Source: Galaxea fascicularis
Taxonomy: Eukaryota; Cnidaria; Anthozoa; Scleractinia; Euphylliidae
Direction of reading: 5' to 3'
Assembly (NCBI GenBank): GCA_948470475.1
Contig: OX419344.1
Coordinates: 16,928,495-16,992,494 of the forward strand
DNA length: 64,000 nt
Shown here: positions 20,360 through 32,995 of the stretch, one piece after another
Position numbering within the stretch: the stretch's first letter is position 1
How the letters are laid out: every line of letters starts with the position of its first letter
The notes under the pieces: model-generated
The model's database searches: none
The model's input: the letters and a program-made list of their open reading frames with translations, nothing else
What the model was told of the DNA's origin: nothing
Made by a program: the position numbers and the translations under genes

Positions 20360-21688
20360 CCTGGGAGGAACTGTTTGATTGTCAAGCTGTAACGTCAACA
20401 CATAGATTTCGATACATGTTGAAACGAGGTTTTTACGTGATACCAGACATCAACGGGTCATTAAGATGTGTTTTTAGATGGGCTAGCCTCAATACATACA
20501 AATAAGCCAGTACGTTTTCTGAATAGGAGTGAATATATTACTTACTGATTGCGAAGCGTTTTAATCAGTTTGCATACCAAACAGACGCATATATGATCTG
20601 GAAAGGCTGTTACTGGCGACGCAGTACTTTAGAATGACCAAACTCTTACAGCAGCTTTTGTACACGAGATCGAAGGTGAAACGGCACCCGATCGGTCGCT
20701 CCTATAAGGCGAAACACCCGAACAAGAACACGTGCAAAAACTATCAACTGCTTCTCATGTCCAGCGCCAAACGCCTAAAATGTCTGATGGTACTGTGGAG
20801 TGAACAATTATTACAGAGCTTTTCTACACAGTAATAAAGGCGACAAACCCGATTACTCGATCTTATCCGACGAAAAAGTCAGATAAAAACACATGTAAAA
20901 GTAAGCCACCATATCATGTCAAATCAAATCTGTATTGAGTTTTTCTAGAAAACAAACAACAAATTAACAGCCTTGAGAGAGTAAAGGAGAACTTATTCAA
21001 TCTGATGTGGGAATAAAGTGGGAAGCGGAATGAACCATTCGGTTTTCCTTGTCGGCTCTTCTACTCTTATTGCCCAGAAAAGGCAACGAGTACTGAAACA
21101 GAGTGGTAACTGAAGTGAAGTACGCGATACTAAAGTAAAGTACGGGATATCAAATGATAATGGGCAATCTCATATAATTCTTCGCGATCCTGCAGAACAC
21201 TACAGGATTGTATCAGACACTAAGAGCACTATGAGATTGTATAGACAACAGAGTGATCCAACAGAGTCACATTGTTTTGCACAAACACAAAGGATCGGAT
21301 GTCTGCACGGATTCTTTCAAAGAGCTGCAGGTTACCGATAGCTTAGTGCGGTACACTATAAGGTGTTTCACATAACAAACAGTGTATCCTATGCCGCAGC
21401 TAAAATCTAATTCATTACTCTAACATGTCAACCGTGAGACACTTTTTAGTACAGATTTCTTCAAGTTTATTTCGCATACAGAGGCCTTCTGCGTTATGAG
21501 GGATGCTAAAGTTAAGAATAATACCGGATCCACCAGGATCCCACAGGAGACGTAATTCATGCAGATACGTAATTCATGGCTTACTTGAATTAGTAGATTA
21601 CGCCGGGGACCTTTAGTGTAATAGGCTACTTAACTCGGTTTTCATGTCGATCTCGAGCAGCGGCTGCCAATCGAGCCTATGTTTTCTG
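20360..21688. other. No gene recognised; degenerate 95 bp duplication
   Basis: Around 20645-20745 and 20815-20900 two stretches share, in order, CAG-AGCTTTTGTACAC/CTTTTCTACACAG, AAAGGCGACA-type, CCCGAT-ACTCGATC-type and AAACAC(G/A)TG(C/T)AAAA words. They look like a decayed tandem duplication. No gene is recognised. Confidence 0.3.
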
Positions 21689-21699
21689 TTACTTTTTTA

Positions 21700-21860
21700 T
21701 AGCGTGTCCAAAACCTTGTGTCTGTGCTCCTTGGTTGTCGGATAGATCCTTGACTCGTGTCACCTGTGCCGGAATGCAACTAACTTCTGTTCCACGACCA
21801 TTGCCGTTGACTACTGCTGTGCTGTAAGTACCATCCGTAGTTTTATTAGAAAAATACTGC
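21700..21860 (-). CDS. Possible minus-strand exon, unknown
   Basis: The minus-strand frame encodes SNKTTDGTYSTAVVNGNGRG, TEVSCIPAQVTRVKDLSDNQ and GAQTQGFGHAIKK before a stop. The composition is protein-like, and a GT donor follows CIPAQ. It lies upstream, on the same strand, of the Thr-rich frame near 20 kb and could belong to the same gene. Weak support. Confidence 0.25.
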
Positions 21861-22559
21861 AGCATAACTAACTTTAGCATGAAAAGTATTCGTAATTCTG
21901 GTTGCAAGTGAGAGTAAAGATAAGAGTTTTTCTCACGATTTAGACACATTGATGTGGATCGCTACGTTTCGGCCACTTTTAAATAACACAAGTTTAATAA
22001 TAATCATATTTATAGCCTTATTTAATTTGTGACCTTTAGGTATTGAACAATAAACGTACGCTGGCTACCAGACGTTTTCAAAAAAAAAGTTGTATAACTA
22101 GACATTTATCGTCGATGCACATGGATTCGTTATAAGTGGTCTCCATGGATAACCAGTAAAATTACTGTGTAAAGCTCGTAGAAGAGATAAGCCGTATCGG
22201 AGCGGCACAAACATACCGGGCATCATGCCACTAATGCAATCAAACAACACTATTTCTCAGAAAACTCAGGGGAAATCCGCCCATGTAAAACATGAAATCA
22301 TATAAAAGAGTTCAACTTACATCAGCAGCAGCAAGTTATCAAATATTCCGGTTACACAGCTAAGGTAATCGAGCAATTAATACTTGAAAAGATATGGAGG
22401 AAGCTTTCGACTGATAAACATTTTACCAAAATCGCGCCAACCTAAGCTAGGGAAACAGGTTGTGGAAGCTAAACCTTTAGGTGGTCTGAATCTATTTAAC
22501 GCCCCCTGGTACAAAAAAAATTATCTTTTTAGTTTCCGAGTGCCGATACTTTTTTTTTG

Positions 22560-23400
22560 CAACTTGATGAAGAAAATTTGTTACAAGAAAGCCATTGGCC
22601 TTAACATAATCTCTTGTAAATTGCTAAATATACTTGCTCTTAGTCTTGCACCTGCACTTACCACCAAATTCGGTAAGTGCGGTGCAAAACTAGTCAGTTC
22701 AGGTCTCAGTTGTCTTCATAGTGCCTTAACGGCTCTGCTTAAGGCAACAAACAACCAGTCAATTAACATTGACGATGGTCTACTAAACGGCATAGTTTTT
22801 ATTGACCTTAAAATTGCCTTTAACATAATTGACCAATAAATTATTTTGCGCAAGTTGTCCTAACGTTTTGCAGACAAGGAAACTGTCAAGTGTTTCCAGT
22901 TGTTCTTAACAAATTGAACTCAAAGAACGTTAATGGCAAACTGTCAACTGGCTACACTGCTAGTTTTGGCGTACTTCAATTAGACTACCTTGTCTTTTTC
23001 TTCTTTGATCAGTATGTTGATGACCTGCCCAACGACCTGGCATCCCCTTGCCGTCCTTCTGCCAACCCCCACCCCCCCCCACCCACCCCCTCCGAATGGC
23101 AGCAGTCTCAGTTCCTGGCTTAAACCAGCATGCTAAGTTATACTTAGGCGAAGACTGAGGTGAGGATTGTCGGGTTTTCAACGCGCAACGTGAAAACATT
23201 GATAGGGTGATTGATCAGGATTGTCGATCGCACTGAGTCGTTGGGACTCACCATCAATGATCCACTCACTTGGTCTGAACACGTCGACGAAATATTATAG
23301 CAAATCTCTTCAGTTCTTGGCGCTACTGAAAACTCTGCGCGGTAAAAAATCTGGAAAGCTTTAATATTAACACACGACGATTACTGCAGCTTTATCTGGG
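22560..23400 (+). pseudogene. LINE reverse transcriptase relic
   Basis: The plus strand encodes, across frames, KKAIGLNIISCKLLNILA, LHSALTALLKATNNQSINID, DGLLNGIVFIDLKIAFNIID (motif A, DLKIAF), KNVNGKLSTGYTASFGV, FDQYVDDLPNDL and, near 23245, LGLTINDPLTWSEHVDEI. This order fits a non-LTR reverse transcriptase of the CR1/Jockey or related type. Catalytic YADD is lost in a deletion where a C-rich tract sits (23066-23090). It is inactive and truncated at both ends. Confidence 0.75.
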
Positions 23401-24789
23401 ATTGTTTGAGCCGTAACACGATCCTCGATAAATGGACTGTCAATTCAAATTAGGTGACAAGCTGCAGAAGAAGAGGTATAACGAGAGGTGGGGGTGAGTG
23501 GCGCGGGAAGGGGAGGAGGGGGGGGGGGTTAGGGGCAGATATGAAGAAGGTAGCGGCTGACCGGTAATGATTCCAAGGTGAAGATTAACACACAAGTCAC
23601 TGCTGCATGAATCTACTTCCACGCGTAGATAATATTTATGCAACACTAAAATTGGGTTTAGTGCTTAATGTCCTTGACTTGCGCCAATCCTTAGTTGACA
23701 AATGTAAAATGAGGACCAATCCAGGCAATATCCCTCAAGCAACACAAAGAGGAGGCTGTACCAGTTAGTACGCGCGCCGTGATTGGTCAATTTTGCGGGC
23801 CGCACTTTACTTTACGGCCCGCTAAATTTGAAAGTTTTCCTTTCTCGTGCGCCAGACTAACCTCACTGTAAGTTACGGATTCTCGTTTTTTTCCCGTTGA
23901 TTTATGGCCTGCGCGCTTCGCGCTTGGGCCATAAGCGAACCTCAGACGGACCTCAAACTCGCTTAGTAAGAGGTATATATTTAGCTACGCTATTAGCGGG
24001 AACCTGATTATGTGAAAAACAACAACAACAACAACAAGGTGAATGAAAAGAGTTCTTTGATACTGAAGGGATTACTGCTTAAGTTAAATTTAAATTTCTG
24101 TTGTATTCTTGCGGCTTCCCGCGTTACCATGGTGGAGCAAAAGGCCGCAGATCGCCTCATTTTGCTTGCAAAGGTTAGGGAGATCATCTTTATCGTCTTT
24201 CTAAACACCGTGAAGATATCCGCGGATACTTAGTCGTCTTTCTGTGGCGCCAATTTATAAAACTCTTTCGCTTAAGGTAAAAATGATGCAAGTTGATAGC
24301 ATTTGCAGAGGTAGACGTGCACCGGTCAGTAATCATCGCTTTCGTCCCGATATTTTGTTAGCGTTGACAATAAAACAAGTTTTGTAATGCGCACGCGCAT
24401 TTAAAATTACCAAGTTGCCTTTATACGTTGCCTACGTTTCCGTTGCGTTTGAATCAAAAGAATGAAAACTTATTTACTATTAGTGTAATTTTGTTATCAT
24501 TTCATTGGAGTAACTTAATGATGGTAAAATCGGAATATGGTATTCTTTATCTTTTGTGATGTTTATAATATTACGGTCAATCAATTGTTGGATTGGGGTA
24601 TGACTGGCCTTAACAACAGGCAGGATGACCACGTTTCTTAATTGCACATTTCCTGTGATAAATATAATGATAATAACAATAATTTATTGACAAGAAAGCT
24701 AACAATTAAAACCTATTTACAATTAATTTTGCTGAAGAGAAAAAAACTATCCGGTCAAAGCAAAAAAGTTTCTTTAAAATATTCCTAAA
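23401..24789. other. No gene; low-complexity tracts and GC-rich repeat
   Basis: It contains a G-rich run (23508-23532) and a GC-rich palindromic patch (GCGGGCCGCAC then ACGGCCCGC, 23796-23831). A second patch, TTATGGCCTGCGCGC then CGCTTGGGCCATAA, spans 23902-23934. There is also an AAC trinucleotide run (24017-24039). These look like dispersed repeat fragments; no gene is recognised. Confidence 0.5.
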
Positions 24790-25620
24790 AAATAATAATA
24801 ATAATTCGGGCAGGCTCTAATGTTTTCGATCTGTGAATCTGAATCAACAAAGTCTTGTTGTCGTCTTCTGGATCTTGAGCCTCTCAAGGATAGTAGCGCA
24901 GAGCGTTCGATGGCAAAGGACACTTTGGCTCTTATCCAGGAAATTGCGCTTGAGCAGTCTGTCGTGGCAGTTAACACACTCATCCGCCATTCCCCCTCGT
25001 GAAAACTAGGGGGGGGGGGTGAACGTTTCCTGTTCGCATACTGTCTTCGTCTTCTCGTTCTCGTGTTTCTTATAGATCTGCTTATGAGTCAAGTCTCTGT
25101 AAGAGTCTGCGTTAGGCTGACACACTCGAACATCGAAAAATGCGGATCTTTATCTCTCCCAAAAGCCTCTAGATAGCATGAATATCCAAACGGGCATCAG
25201 GAGCTTAGCGCCATGATTTAATGTCTTCCTAATGACCTCCTGAAGGACCGGCTCAACTTCCACATCATTACAGACCATCCTTAGCATCTCTGCTTCCACT
25301 GAGAGGTCGCGCGGTTCGTTGTGACGCTGAATAATGAACCCGCCGTGCTGACACACCATTGCGTGATCCACGCTAAATTAATCACCACATGCGCACATCA
25401 TGGGGGGTCCTTTATCTCCCAGTCATACCTTAGTTTGATTGCATCTCTAAATTCCTTCTTACTCAGATTGTAGGCCAGCTCTTTGAGGGCAATCACGGTC
25501 AGCCAATTTGATGATCCCTTCTCCGTAGCCAACTAGCTCAACATCTCGCTCAGTTTTTGTCGGCAGGGAATTCTTCAACTGCTCCAGCCTCTCACTTTTT
25601 GTTTTCGCGTGCTCTGTTGC
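24790..25620 (-). pseudogene. Retroelement C-terminal region, broken
   Basis: Minus-strand pieces in several frames: [18 protein letters not shown], then [47 protein letters not shown]-like sequence, FTRGGMADECV and TISWIRAKVSFAIERSALL, then LRGSRSRRR. A Cys-His arrangement (CACGD...VDHA..C..GG....RHN) followed by this order is what I associate with the region after the reverse transcriptase in a LINE-type element abundant in cnidarian genomes. The reverse transcriptase itself is absent. Multiple frameshifts and stops. Confidence 0.6.
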
Positions 25621-26754
25621 AGTGTATATGAGGCATCTGGAGGCTGGTGCGCTTGCTCAACAATTCGCCCCACGAGCGGATTAGTAACTATGATTGAAGC
25701 CTCGTATTCAGAAGATGAGGTCGCTACAGGATCTGTAAATCCTGTGATTGATGCAAAAATTAGAGTTTTTATATATGACAGTCGTGGAAGGCTAAGAAGT
25801 TTAATTTCGAATGAAATTCTTAACCTGCAGTAGAGGCAAAGATTAATACAACAAATATTTGTGAGAATCGGAGGTTTGTATTAGTAGTTTATTCAACTAC
25901 ATTTTGTTTATTTTTTATGTTACAAGTTCCCACTAATGACTTATTTTTCTCTTACTGTATATCAACTACACACAATCGACAAATGTTTCACTCTGAGGAA
26001 AGGCGAACGGTTGGAACATCAGCTTTTAAATCAATTATAATGGTGGTGACTTTATTGTTATAACTGAGGAATTCCGAGCACGAAATTACGAATTAAGAAC
26101 GAACCTTGTTGAGACACAACCACTGTACTCTTTTTTTTTACTATCCTCTACTGCGCGAGCGCATATATGTAGCTCAACGTATGACGTAATAAGACGGACA
26201 AAAGCCACGATATAACGATATTTATATCATCAAACTAAATTTTCGGGTACCACTTTCCAACCAACGCAGTTTCTTTAGAAACATATTGAATGCAGAGAGA
26301 TTTGAAATGGTCATGTCGAGTTAACGACGATGCCGGTTCCAAGGTGGCGCACGGGAAAGATTTTTTCCTGGGGGAGCTGTGGAAAATTGAGTTGTGATCT
26401 ACCTGACTAGCAATAAAGTTCTAAATTACGTACCAGAATATATTACTCATTGCTTATTGGGAAAAGGGTCAGATTAGGCGGAGGCATCCTTTTATGTCAA
26501 GAATTATAAGTCTCGACTTTTTACTTCATGTTCAGTTTATAAGTCAGGAAAGCGCAAGGCACCTTCGTCAAGTTTGCAGACATAAACATAGTTGCGTATT
26601 AAAATCATGGTATAACTGATAACATTGCTTTACTCTTGTTTCATGATCACCCGCGACATATAAAAAATAAGAGTTATTTAGTTGTAGGGGAAATCTGACA
26701 TGGTTCGTTGAACCGTTGCACAACATTAACCTTCCTCACAACGTAGCTTACTAA
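25621..26754. other. No gene recognised
   Basis: Mostly AT-rich sequence without recognisable coding content. Confidence 0.4.
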
Positions 26755-27760
26755 CATTTCATCTATTTGCTGATGACACTAATCTTTATTTCTCCAGCAA
26801 AAACCTTAGTCACCTCAAAGCAACCCTAAATCACGAATTAAAATCTGTTGCTGAATGGATGAAATGTAATCGATTAGCACTTAATATCTCTAAAACTAAT
26901 TTTATACTTTTTCATTCTAGTAAACTTAAACCTAAGCAGTCATTAAGAATTAAAATTGACGATGCGCTTATTAAACAAACTGAATCTACTAAGTACCTAG
27001 GCATAACATTCGATTCCAACTTAACTTGAAAAGTCATATTAATGAGCTTTGTCTGAAACTATCAAAAACGGTAGGTATCTTGTCAAAAGTGAGACATTTT
27101 GTTGACAACCATATTCTTGTCATGCTTTATTATTCTGTTATCTATCCCTTCCTCACTTATGGTGCCCATGTCTGGGGTCTAACCTTCCCCTCATTTCTAA
27201 CACAACTATTTATTACCCCAAAAAAGCAATCAGAATAATTTATTTCTTTAATCCCATTCTGAGCCACTTTTCAAATCCTTCAACCTGCTAAAGCTTAATA
27301 ATGTTATTGAATCACAGATACTCTCTTTTGTTTATAAATGGTCACGCAGATTGTTACCCCCCTGTTTCAATGAATATTTCAAATTTACTTCAGTCTTCTG
27401 TTCATTCCTATTCAACAAGGCAATCATGTAATAAAAACCTTTATGTAGCCTCTGTTAATACCACTCAATATGACTTACGCTCTCTAAAATTCACTGGTCC
27501 TCGTCTTTGGAACTCTTTGTCTACAAGTATCACTAATTCAAGTTCTCTTAGAGTATTTCGTAAAAACCTTAAGAATTCTATCCTTAATTGTTATTCTAAC
27601 TCTTGTCTGCCTTAGCGCATGAAGAAATACTTTTTTTTTTTAAATATATTTATACTCTTAATTTTGTCTGTAATTGTATTTCAATAGAGGGGTCATCCAC
27701 TAGATTAGCCTTTGCTATTTAGATGATCCCAACTTGCTTTCGTCTTGGTAGTTCCACACA
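26755..27760 (+). pseudogene. CR1/Jockey-like LINE 3' half
   Basis: It begins at the catalytic box HLFADDTNLYFSSKNLSHLK and continues with VAEWMKCNRLALNISKTNFI, ESTKYLGITFDSNL (then a stop), SHINELCLKLSKTVGILSKV, LYYSVIYPFLTYGAHVWGLT and, after a frameshift, YSTRQSCNKNLYVASVNTTQ, LRSLKFTGPRLWNSL and the final stop at 27615. The sequence after the stop is a 3' untranslated region. The upstream half is missing (5' truncation) and only a few lesions are present, so this is a fairly young dead copy. Confidence 0.85.
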
Positions 27761-27984
27761 TCAATGCAAAGCGAAATGGTCAATTTAACATGTGGCCGGA
27801 AAACCAGCGATCTTTTTGGCCCGCTAACGGTGATTTAAGGCGAATAAGTCGATTAATTTTGTTGAGAATTTATTGGCCTTCACATGCTGACGGTTAGCGG
27901 TGGCAGTCACCGGCTTTCCCTCTTTTTTTAGAGCTCGGGTGAAAAAAAAATCGATTAAATGTCGTTTAAACCAACCCGGCAGAG

Positions 27985-28160
27985 CACACCAAAGTACATT
28001 GATTTACCAAAGGGAGCCCAAGTGTTTTATAGCTATTTAGGAGCTTATAGCTTACTGATACCATTACAAAGTGCTCAACGATTTCGTCTCTTTAGTGGGT
28101 CAAACACATGCAACATATCTGTACCTCCCGCTAATCACCATTTTAGTGATTATCCTTCGG
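27985..28160 (+). repeat. R0: decayed fragment of the LRR-array unit
   Basis: GATTTACCAAAGGGAGCCC, then TTACTGATACCATTA and TCGTCTCTTTAGTG match 31971-32075 (GATTTACCAAAAGAAGCCC, TTACTGATACCATTA, TGTCTCTTTCTTTAG) in order and spacing. This is a diverged piece of the same unit, upstream of R1 and without its LRR exon. Confidence 0.6.
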
Positions 28161-28339
28161 CCATTAATTCATGTAGCTCGTTCTTCTTTGAGTCTTTAGT
28201 CAGCCACTCCCATGGAAATCGAAACTGAAATTTTACTTTATGGCTCATGTTCCTGTCCTATTCGCGTGCTGAGATCCTCCAGTAGTGTATTTTCTCTACT
28301 ACTGGCACAAATAATGGATATTTATACCGTGACACGACA

Positions 28340-28560
28340 ATACCCATCTTAATTAAGGCATGTAAAAGTCATTCACGTATTTAAGAGTGGCGATGAAACT
28401 GAACCTAGTAACTACCGCCTTATTTCTCTCTTTTTCACTTTTTAATCGACTCTAGGAGAAAATTTTCTGGTGAACTCAATGAACTCCTGTAAAATGGCCA
28501 GTATGGTTTTCGCGAGAATAATTTCTCAACTTCGGCCTTTGGCAAAAGCTGTCAATTAAC
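28340..28560 (+). pseudogene. LINE reverse transcriptase fragment
   Basis: The frames spell FKSGDETEPSNYR-like (here VFKSGDETEPSNYRLISL across small lesions), then NRL-EKIF and ASMVFARIISQL / QYGFRENNFSTSA. This corresponds to the PIFKSGDxxxxxNYRPIS...YGFRxxxST region of a LINE reverse transcriptase. Only about 60-70 codons survive. Confidence 0.6.
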
Positions 28561-29667
28561 GGTAACAAATTTCCATAAAAAGCTTCTCTTGACAAGGCTG
28601 GAATCGCTTTGGAAAGGAGCTGTTCGATAACAATAATTATTGTTTTGTCGAATGTAACCACGATTCTGTTCGTAAGGTAAGCCGTGCCCAATTTGTAGAG
28701 CTTATGTTTTTATTGTCTACAAGCAAAGCAATCAAATCAAGGTTGTTTGCGCGAAACGGTTCAGCCACTCTAACAAGGACGGTCTTTTGGTCGTTGCAAA
28801 ACCAAACTCTAAGTAACGAAAATTATTTACGGTAAATAATTATGTAAATTTTATGTGGCGGCTATTTGCTTTTGCCTTAGGTTTATAGTTCTCCCCAGCA
28901 CCACGAAAATTCCTTTTTTAAGAATATTCACAGAAAGAGAGTCCTTAGGACCTGTGGATTAGGGATCAATTTTCAGTGCACGGTGTCGCGTTGGGCCATT
29001 TTACGGCTTTTATTTACGAACTTACAACTTACAACATGACAATATGGCGGCTAGTATGTTCTCTTTTTTCTCTCGCACGTGTTCTCGGGAATCCCGCAGG
29101 TCCAAATTTCATGGAGCGAGTTTCTCCATGACACACGGAGCAATTTGTCACTCTCGAAGTCCTCGAAGGAACGTGAACGTGGCATCTGAGGCCATCGCCC
29201 TTTTGTTTTGGAATCTTGATCGATAAAAGAATTTACAGTCTTTGAATGATTGAAACAAAAGACTGAAGGTACAGAAGTTATCTATCTTGATGAATTCTCT
29301 CTGCCACTGTGCAGAGGGTGAGAAGTCAACCTACCCAAAACACTCCCACAGGACTACACAATAGCCAAGAGGTAAGAGAACCATATTAATCTAGCTTACA
29401 TTTCATTCAACTTTGGGAGCAAAAAAATGCAAAGTTCCGAATTTTATGACGTATTTTCATCCATCGCTTCACTCAGAATGATATCAACCGTTGCAAATTG
29501 CAGTGAACTGCACACAGGGAGCAGAGGAGTCCTATTTGACCAAATTGATAGTTAAATTCACCGAACAATGGCAACGTGAAATCATCTTGTAAGAGACAAC
29601 GACCAGAGTATTTATACCATCCACTGACGTTACACAAATCACTTGAATCTGATGATAATTTTCATCA
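28561..29667. other. No gene recognised
   Basis: No exon or element identified. Confidence 0.4.
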
Positions 29668-29957
29668 GGGGAGCAGGGTTGGCGCAGTGGTGAGAGCGCT
29701 CGCAATGGCGCCATATGTGAGTTGAGTTTGTTGTTGGTTCTCTACTCTGCTCCGAGAGGTTTTTCCCCGGGTACTCCGGTTTTCCCCTCTCCCCAAAAAC
29801 CAACATTCAGTCCAAATTCCAATTTGATCTGGGGTGCACGGACATGTTTAAACGAGTCCCCTCAAGCTCTTTGGTGTTCCGTGGGTAAACATATTACAAA
29901 CAAATTACAATTACATTACACTGCCACCACAAACAGTCCTTCTCAGGACTGCAAGTG
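29668..29957 (+). mobile_element. SINE with tRNA-like A box
   Basis: It begins GAGCAGGGTTGGCGCAGTGG (an A-box match, TGGCGCAGTGG) and continues with the body words TTGGTTCTCTACTCTGCTCC, GAGAGGTTTTTCCCCGGGT and ACTCCGGTTTTCCCCTCTCC. The B box is deleted. The T/C-rich body after a tRNA-like head is typical of a cnidarian SINE. It is unrelated to the GACCTCG-headed family. Confidence 0.65.
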
Positions 29958-30195
29958 ATGGAACAGAGAATTAACTCTGAAGTGTAAATTAAAGTGCTGA
30001 TAGAAACCTATGAAAAGCCCACTGGGCGTTAGCCCTAGTAAAGGGTACCAGGGAACCACACGAGGCAAAGAAAAAATTCTTATGACCTCGGTGGGAATCG
30101 AACCCACGACCTCCGGAAGGATCTACCGTTGCTCTGCCGACTAAGCTACGAGGTCGGACAGAGAAAGTCGGGGACGATTAAGATGGTGAATCGCG
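29958..30195 (-). mobile_element. tRNA-headed SINE, GACCTCG family
   Basis: Minus-strand copy of the family seen in the 11.5 kb dimer. The tRNA-like head is at 30084-30155 (perfect GACCTCG/CGAGGTC acceptor, A box TAGCTTAGTCGG, B box GGTTCGATTCC). The body follows, with CCTCGTGTGGTTCCCTG and GGGCTAACGCCCAGTGGG, ending near TAATTCTCTGTTCC. The anticodon arm is decayed. Confidence 0.75.
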
Positions 30196-30214
30196 GCGAA
30201 GAGAAAGTAAGGGT

Positions 30215-30383
30215 ACATATATGTTGTGCCGCGTAGCACTATAAACACATACAAGTGATGGAACAGAGAATTAACTCTGAAGTGTAAATTAAAGTGCTGA
30301 TAGAAACCCATGAAAAGCCCACTGGGCGTTAGCCCTAGTAAAGGGTATCAGGGAACCACACGAGGCAAAGAAAAAATTCTTAA
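30215..30383 (-). mobile_element. Partial second copy of the GACCTCG SINE
   Basis: It repeats the body of 29958-30083 almost exactly plus the tail word TGTATGTGTTTATAGTGC (reversed at 30230-30250), but lacks the tRNA-like head. It abuts the start of array unit R1. Confidence 0.7.
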
Positions 30384-32859
30384 TTAATAGCAACCAAATA
30401 TTGGATAAGAGACTCAGCTCACTGAATGTTCACAATTTTAGGAGGCTATTTTACAAAATTCAGTAATAAGCAAATAATCGAACAGATGTGAACTTAGCGA
30501 TGAAGTTGAGAAGAACAACTTAACACGCATTTGAATGGTTTGTAAACAAATAACTCAAACCCAGCAGATAATTCAACCCTATTATCAATTCGGCAAAGAC
30601 TCGGAGAGAAATTGTAATGAAGGCATTTTTCTTTTCATCCGCAAACACTCCCAAACAATGATTATTTTCTTTAATAATCTTCAAACGAGTCGATCGATGC
30701 TTTTAATGTTAGGCTACGTGTTGCTAATGTGTAATATACATATTCCAAAACCTTATCCCGGGAAATGAATTTCCATGGAACACAGTACACTCAAGTAACC
30801 GAAGAAAAAGGGACCAAAGGCAAGCATTTCAAAGTGCACTAAAAGGCACTTAAGTTTTGTAAAGGTGTTCGGATATTGGATAAAGAGCGTGGTTTGAGAG
30901 TCATGTTAAAGCTATGATATGCAAGCAACAGGTTCCTGGTATTCCTTTCCCTCCTTATGTCTCGTCATCCTACCCTGGGAGCAGTCTCGTTTGATCTTCC
31001 TTTACAAAATCGGGCAATCGACAAAATATTTTTTTCACAATGGCGTGCGGATTTTAGAATGATTGTGAGACCGTATTATAACAGACATTGACATAAATTT
31101 TCTGAACTGAAGGTCGAGTCGGGACACATGGCTGTGAACTTCATATTCATAAAGAAACAATATTGGTAGGGATGTTACTTTAAACAACTTTATATCAAAC
31201 GTTTGAAAGACGATTACGTTAAAACTTAACAGAGGTATTGAAATTGAATAAAAGTGCAGAAGCATGTTTTTTTTTATTGCACAGATCGCGCTTGGTGATG
31301 ATGCTATAGGTCATCAAAGTTATTTCTTTTAATAAACGGTTTTGTGCACAAGTTTTCTCTTCCAGAAGAAAACAAAGAAAGTTGATTTAGCACTGTGATC
31401 TGTTAAGACCTGTTTTGTTTCATATCTGACGTTCTTTTTTTTATTTTGACTTTTACTGAACGTTATTTATTTTTAAAGGGGAAGAATGTATCATGTTAGA
31501 ATTGGAAGCATGCAATCTTACCTTCTAAAGCTTATTCAAAGATTTGGCCTCACAACATGCACACCTAGTTTACTTCCCTGCCTGTCAACTCATGAAATTC
31601 TTTGTCCGAGCTGGATGCTTGGTCAGAAAATTGCTTGTTTTTACGTTTCCGAAGGCCTCCCGCGCAAAGACGAGTGAACTACTTAATGCCGTGCAAGAAC
31701 AGCAATCTTGGTACTTTTATTCCGCGAGTTATCATTGGTACCGCACCCGGAAAAGAACATTGCATTGCTATTTTATTGGTTATGCACAACAAGTTCTTGC
31801 GCCAGCATTTGAATCGCGTGCGGTTATCGAGGCAGAAACAAAATTTTGGAGGCACCTGCCATAAATATTTCGATGGTCGGTATTAGTCGTCGCACTCATG
31901 CATGCATATTCTTTACATAAACGCTTACTGATCAGTACCCTTCCCACTTGACCTGAACTGCACATTTAGCGGATTTACCAAAAGAAGCCCTTTTTATAGG
32001 CTTTATGGGTTACTGATACCATTAAGATAAAAGACAGAGTAGATTACCCATACGTCTGTCTCTTTCTTTAGTTATTAGTTGATACTTGCAATATGAGACG
32101 TTAATATGACCTCCAGTCTCCATCGCACCAGAGGCTTTAACATCAAACAGAGAAATCGTCTTCGCTGCCATGCAGATCCGTTCCAAAACGACCAAAAAAG
32201 ACAGACCAATAGATGAATCTCTTTTTTTCCATTGCAATAGTATCAGTAAAATTAATTATAAATCTTATATATAGCTATAAAGCGGCCTTTCTGTGGATTT
32301 ATGAAAGAGTCCAATAAAGAGAGGGAAATGTTAGATGTTAGTTAATATCAGTTGCGATTCTATTGCATATTATTATTGCGCTTCCAAAACAATCCGATTG
32401 CGGAAGCTGCCCAAACAGGGATCGAAATTGCCGGAAAAAGTCTGGACTTTCCTTTTGGTGACTAGAAACGAAAAAAGTATTCGTCAATGCAAAAGCGTAG
32501 TAGTCAGATAGTGAGAAAGTGGACTCTTAGCTACCGTCACGCTTAATGATGCTCATCAGGCAGCCACTACAAATGAAAAATGGCTGCAAACATAGCAAAA
32601 ATCGCAAGCAAACCGAACTTGGGCCGTTCTTGTAGCTCCACGGATGAAAAATAGCTAGTGATAATGACGTTTTCAGAAATCTTGAGCCTCCAGTGCCTTA
32701 GGACAGCACCACTTTCCATGGTAGTTTCATATAAAGAGTCACGAGATGCTATGGATCGTTTATGGGTGGAGAATCACTCTCAAAACGTAAAAACGGCTGG
32801 TAGTCAATGGGCTAATAACGAAGGTTTGTGGACAGCATGTTTTGATTGATTGTTAATAG

Positions 32860-32931
32860 GTTCCTGCATAAGAACCAGCTGAAAGACCTGCCTCCAGGAG
32901 TTTTTGATCACAATACAGGACTGTCGTCTCT
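32860..32931 (+). CDS. LRR exon 1 of the array (72 nt)
   Basis: Acceptor TTGATTGTTAATAG and donor T|GTAAGTGC bound exactly 72 nt. With one base borrowed on each side it encodes one leucine-rich repeat, FLHKNQLKDLPPGVFDHN then TGLSSL, matching LxxNxLxxLPxGxFxxxxxLxxL. The split codon is CT|G at both ends (class 2-2), so copies can be joined indefinitely. Single-LRR exons of about 72 nt are known from LGR/glycoprotein-hormone receptor and Slit genes; which family this gene belongs to is not decided. It differs from the R2 exon at two bases, both changing residues. Confidence 0.85.
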
Positions 32932-32995
32932 GTAAGTGCAACTCTTCTTTACTTTTGTATTCCGAATTATCATTGATGCTATTGGGTCTGTCCAG

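Noticed and set aside
24774..25002. Plus-strand frame at 24.8 kb as a gene
   Set aside because: It is the shadow of the minus-strand retroelement C-terminal sequence (TISWIRAKVSFAIERSALL).
31544..31864. 106-codon frame repeated in R1 and R2 as a gene
   Set aside because: It is open in only one of three overlapping frames of similar length, shows no domain, and in diverged unit R3 the aligned sequence is frameshifted and stopped. It is duplicated non-coding sequence.
9178..32860. One CUB-Ig-LRR gene spliced from the Ig exon directly into the LRR array
   Set aside because: The Ig exon ends in phase 1 whereas the LRR exons need phase 2, and no linking exon was found between 17.5 and 32.8 kb. 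The same strand alone is not enough.
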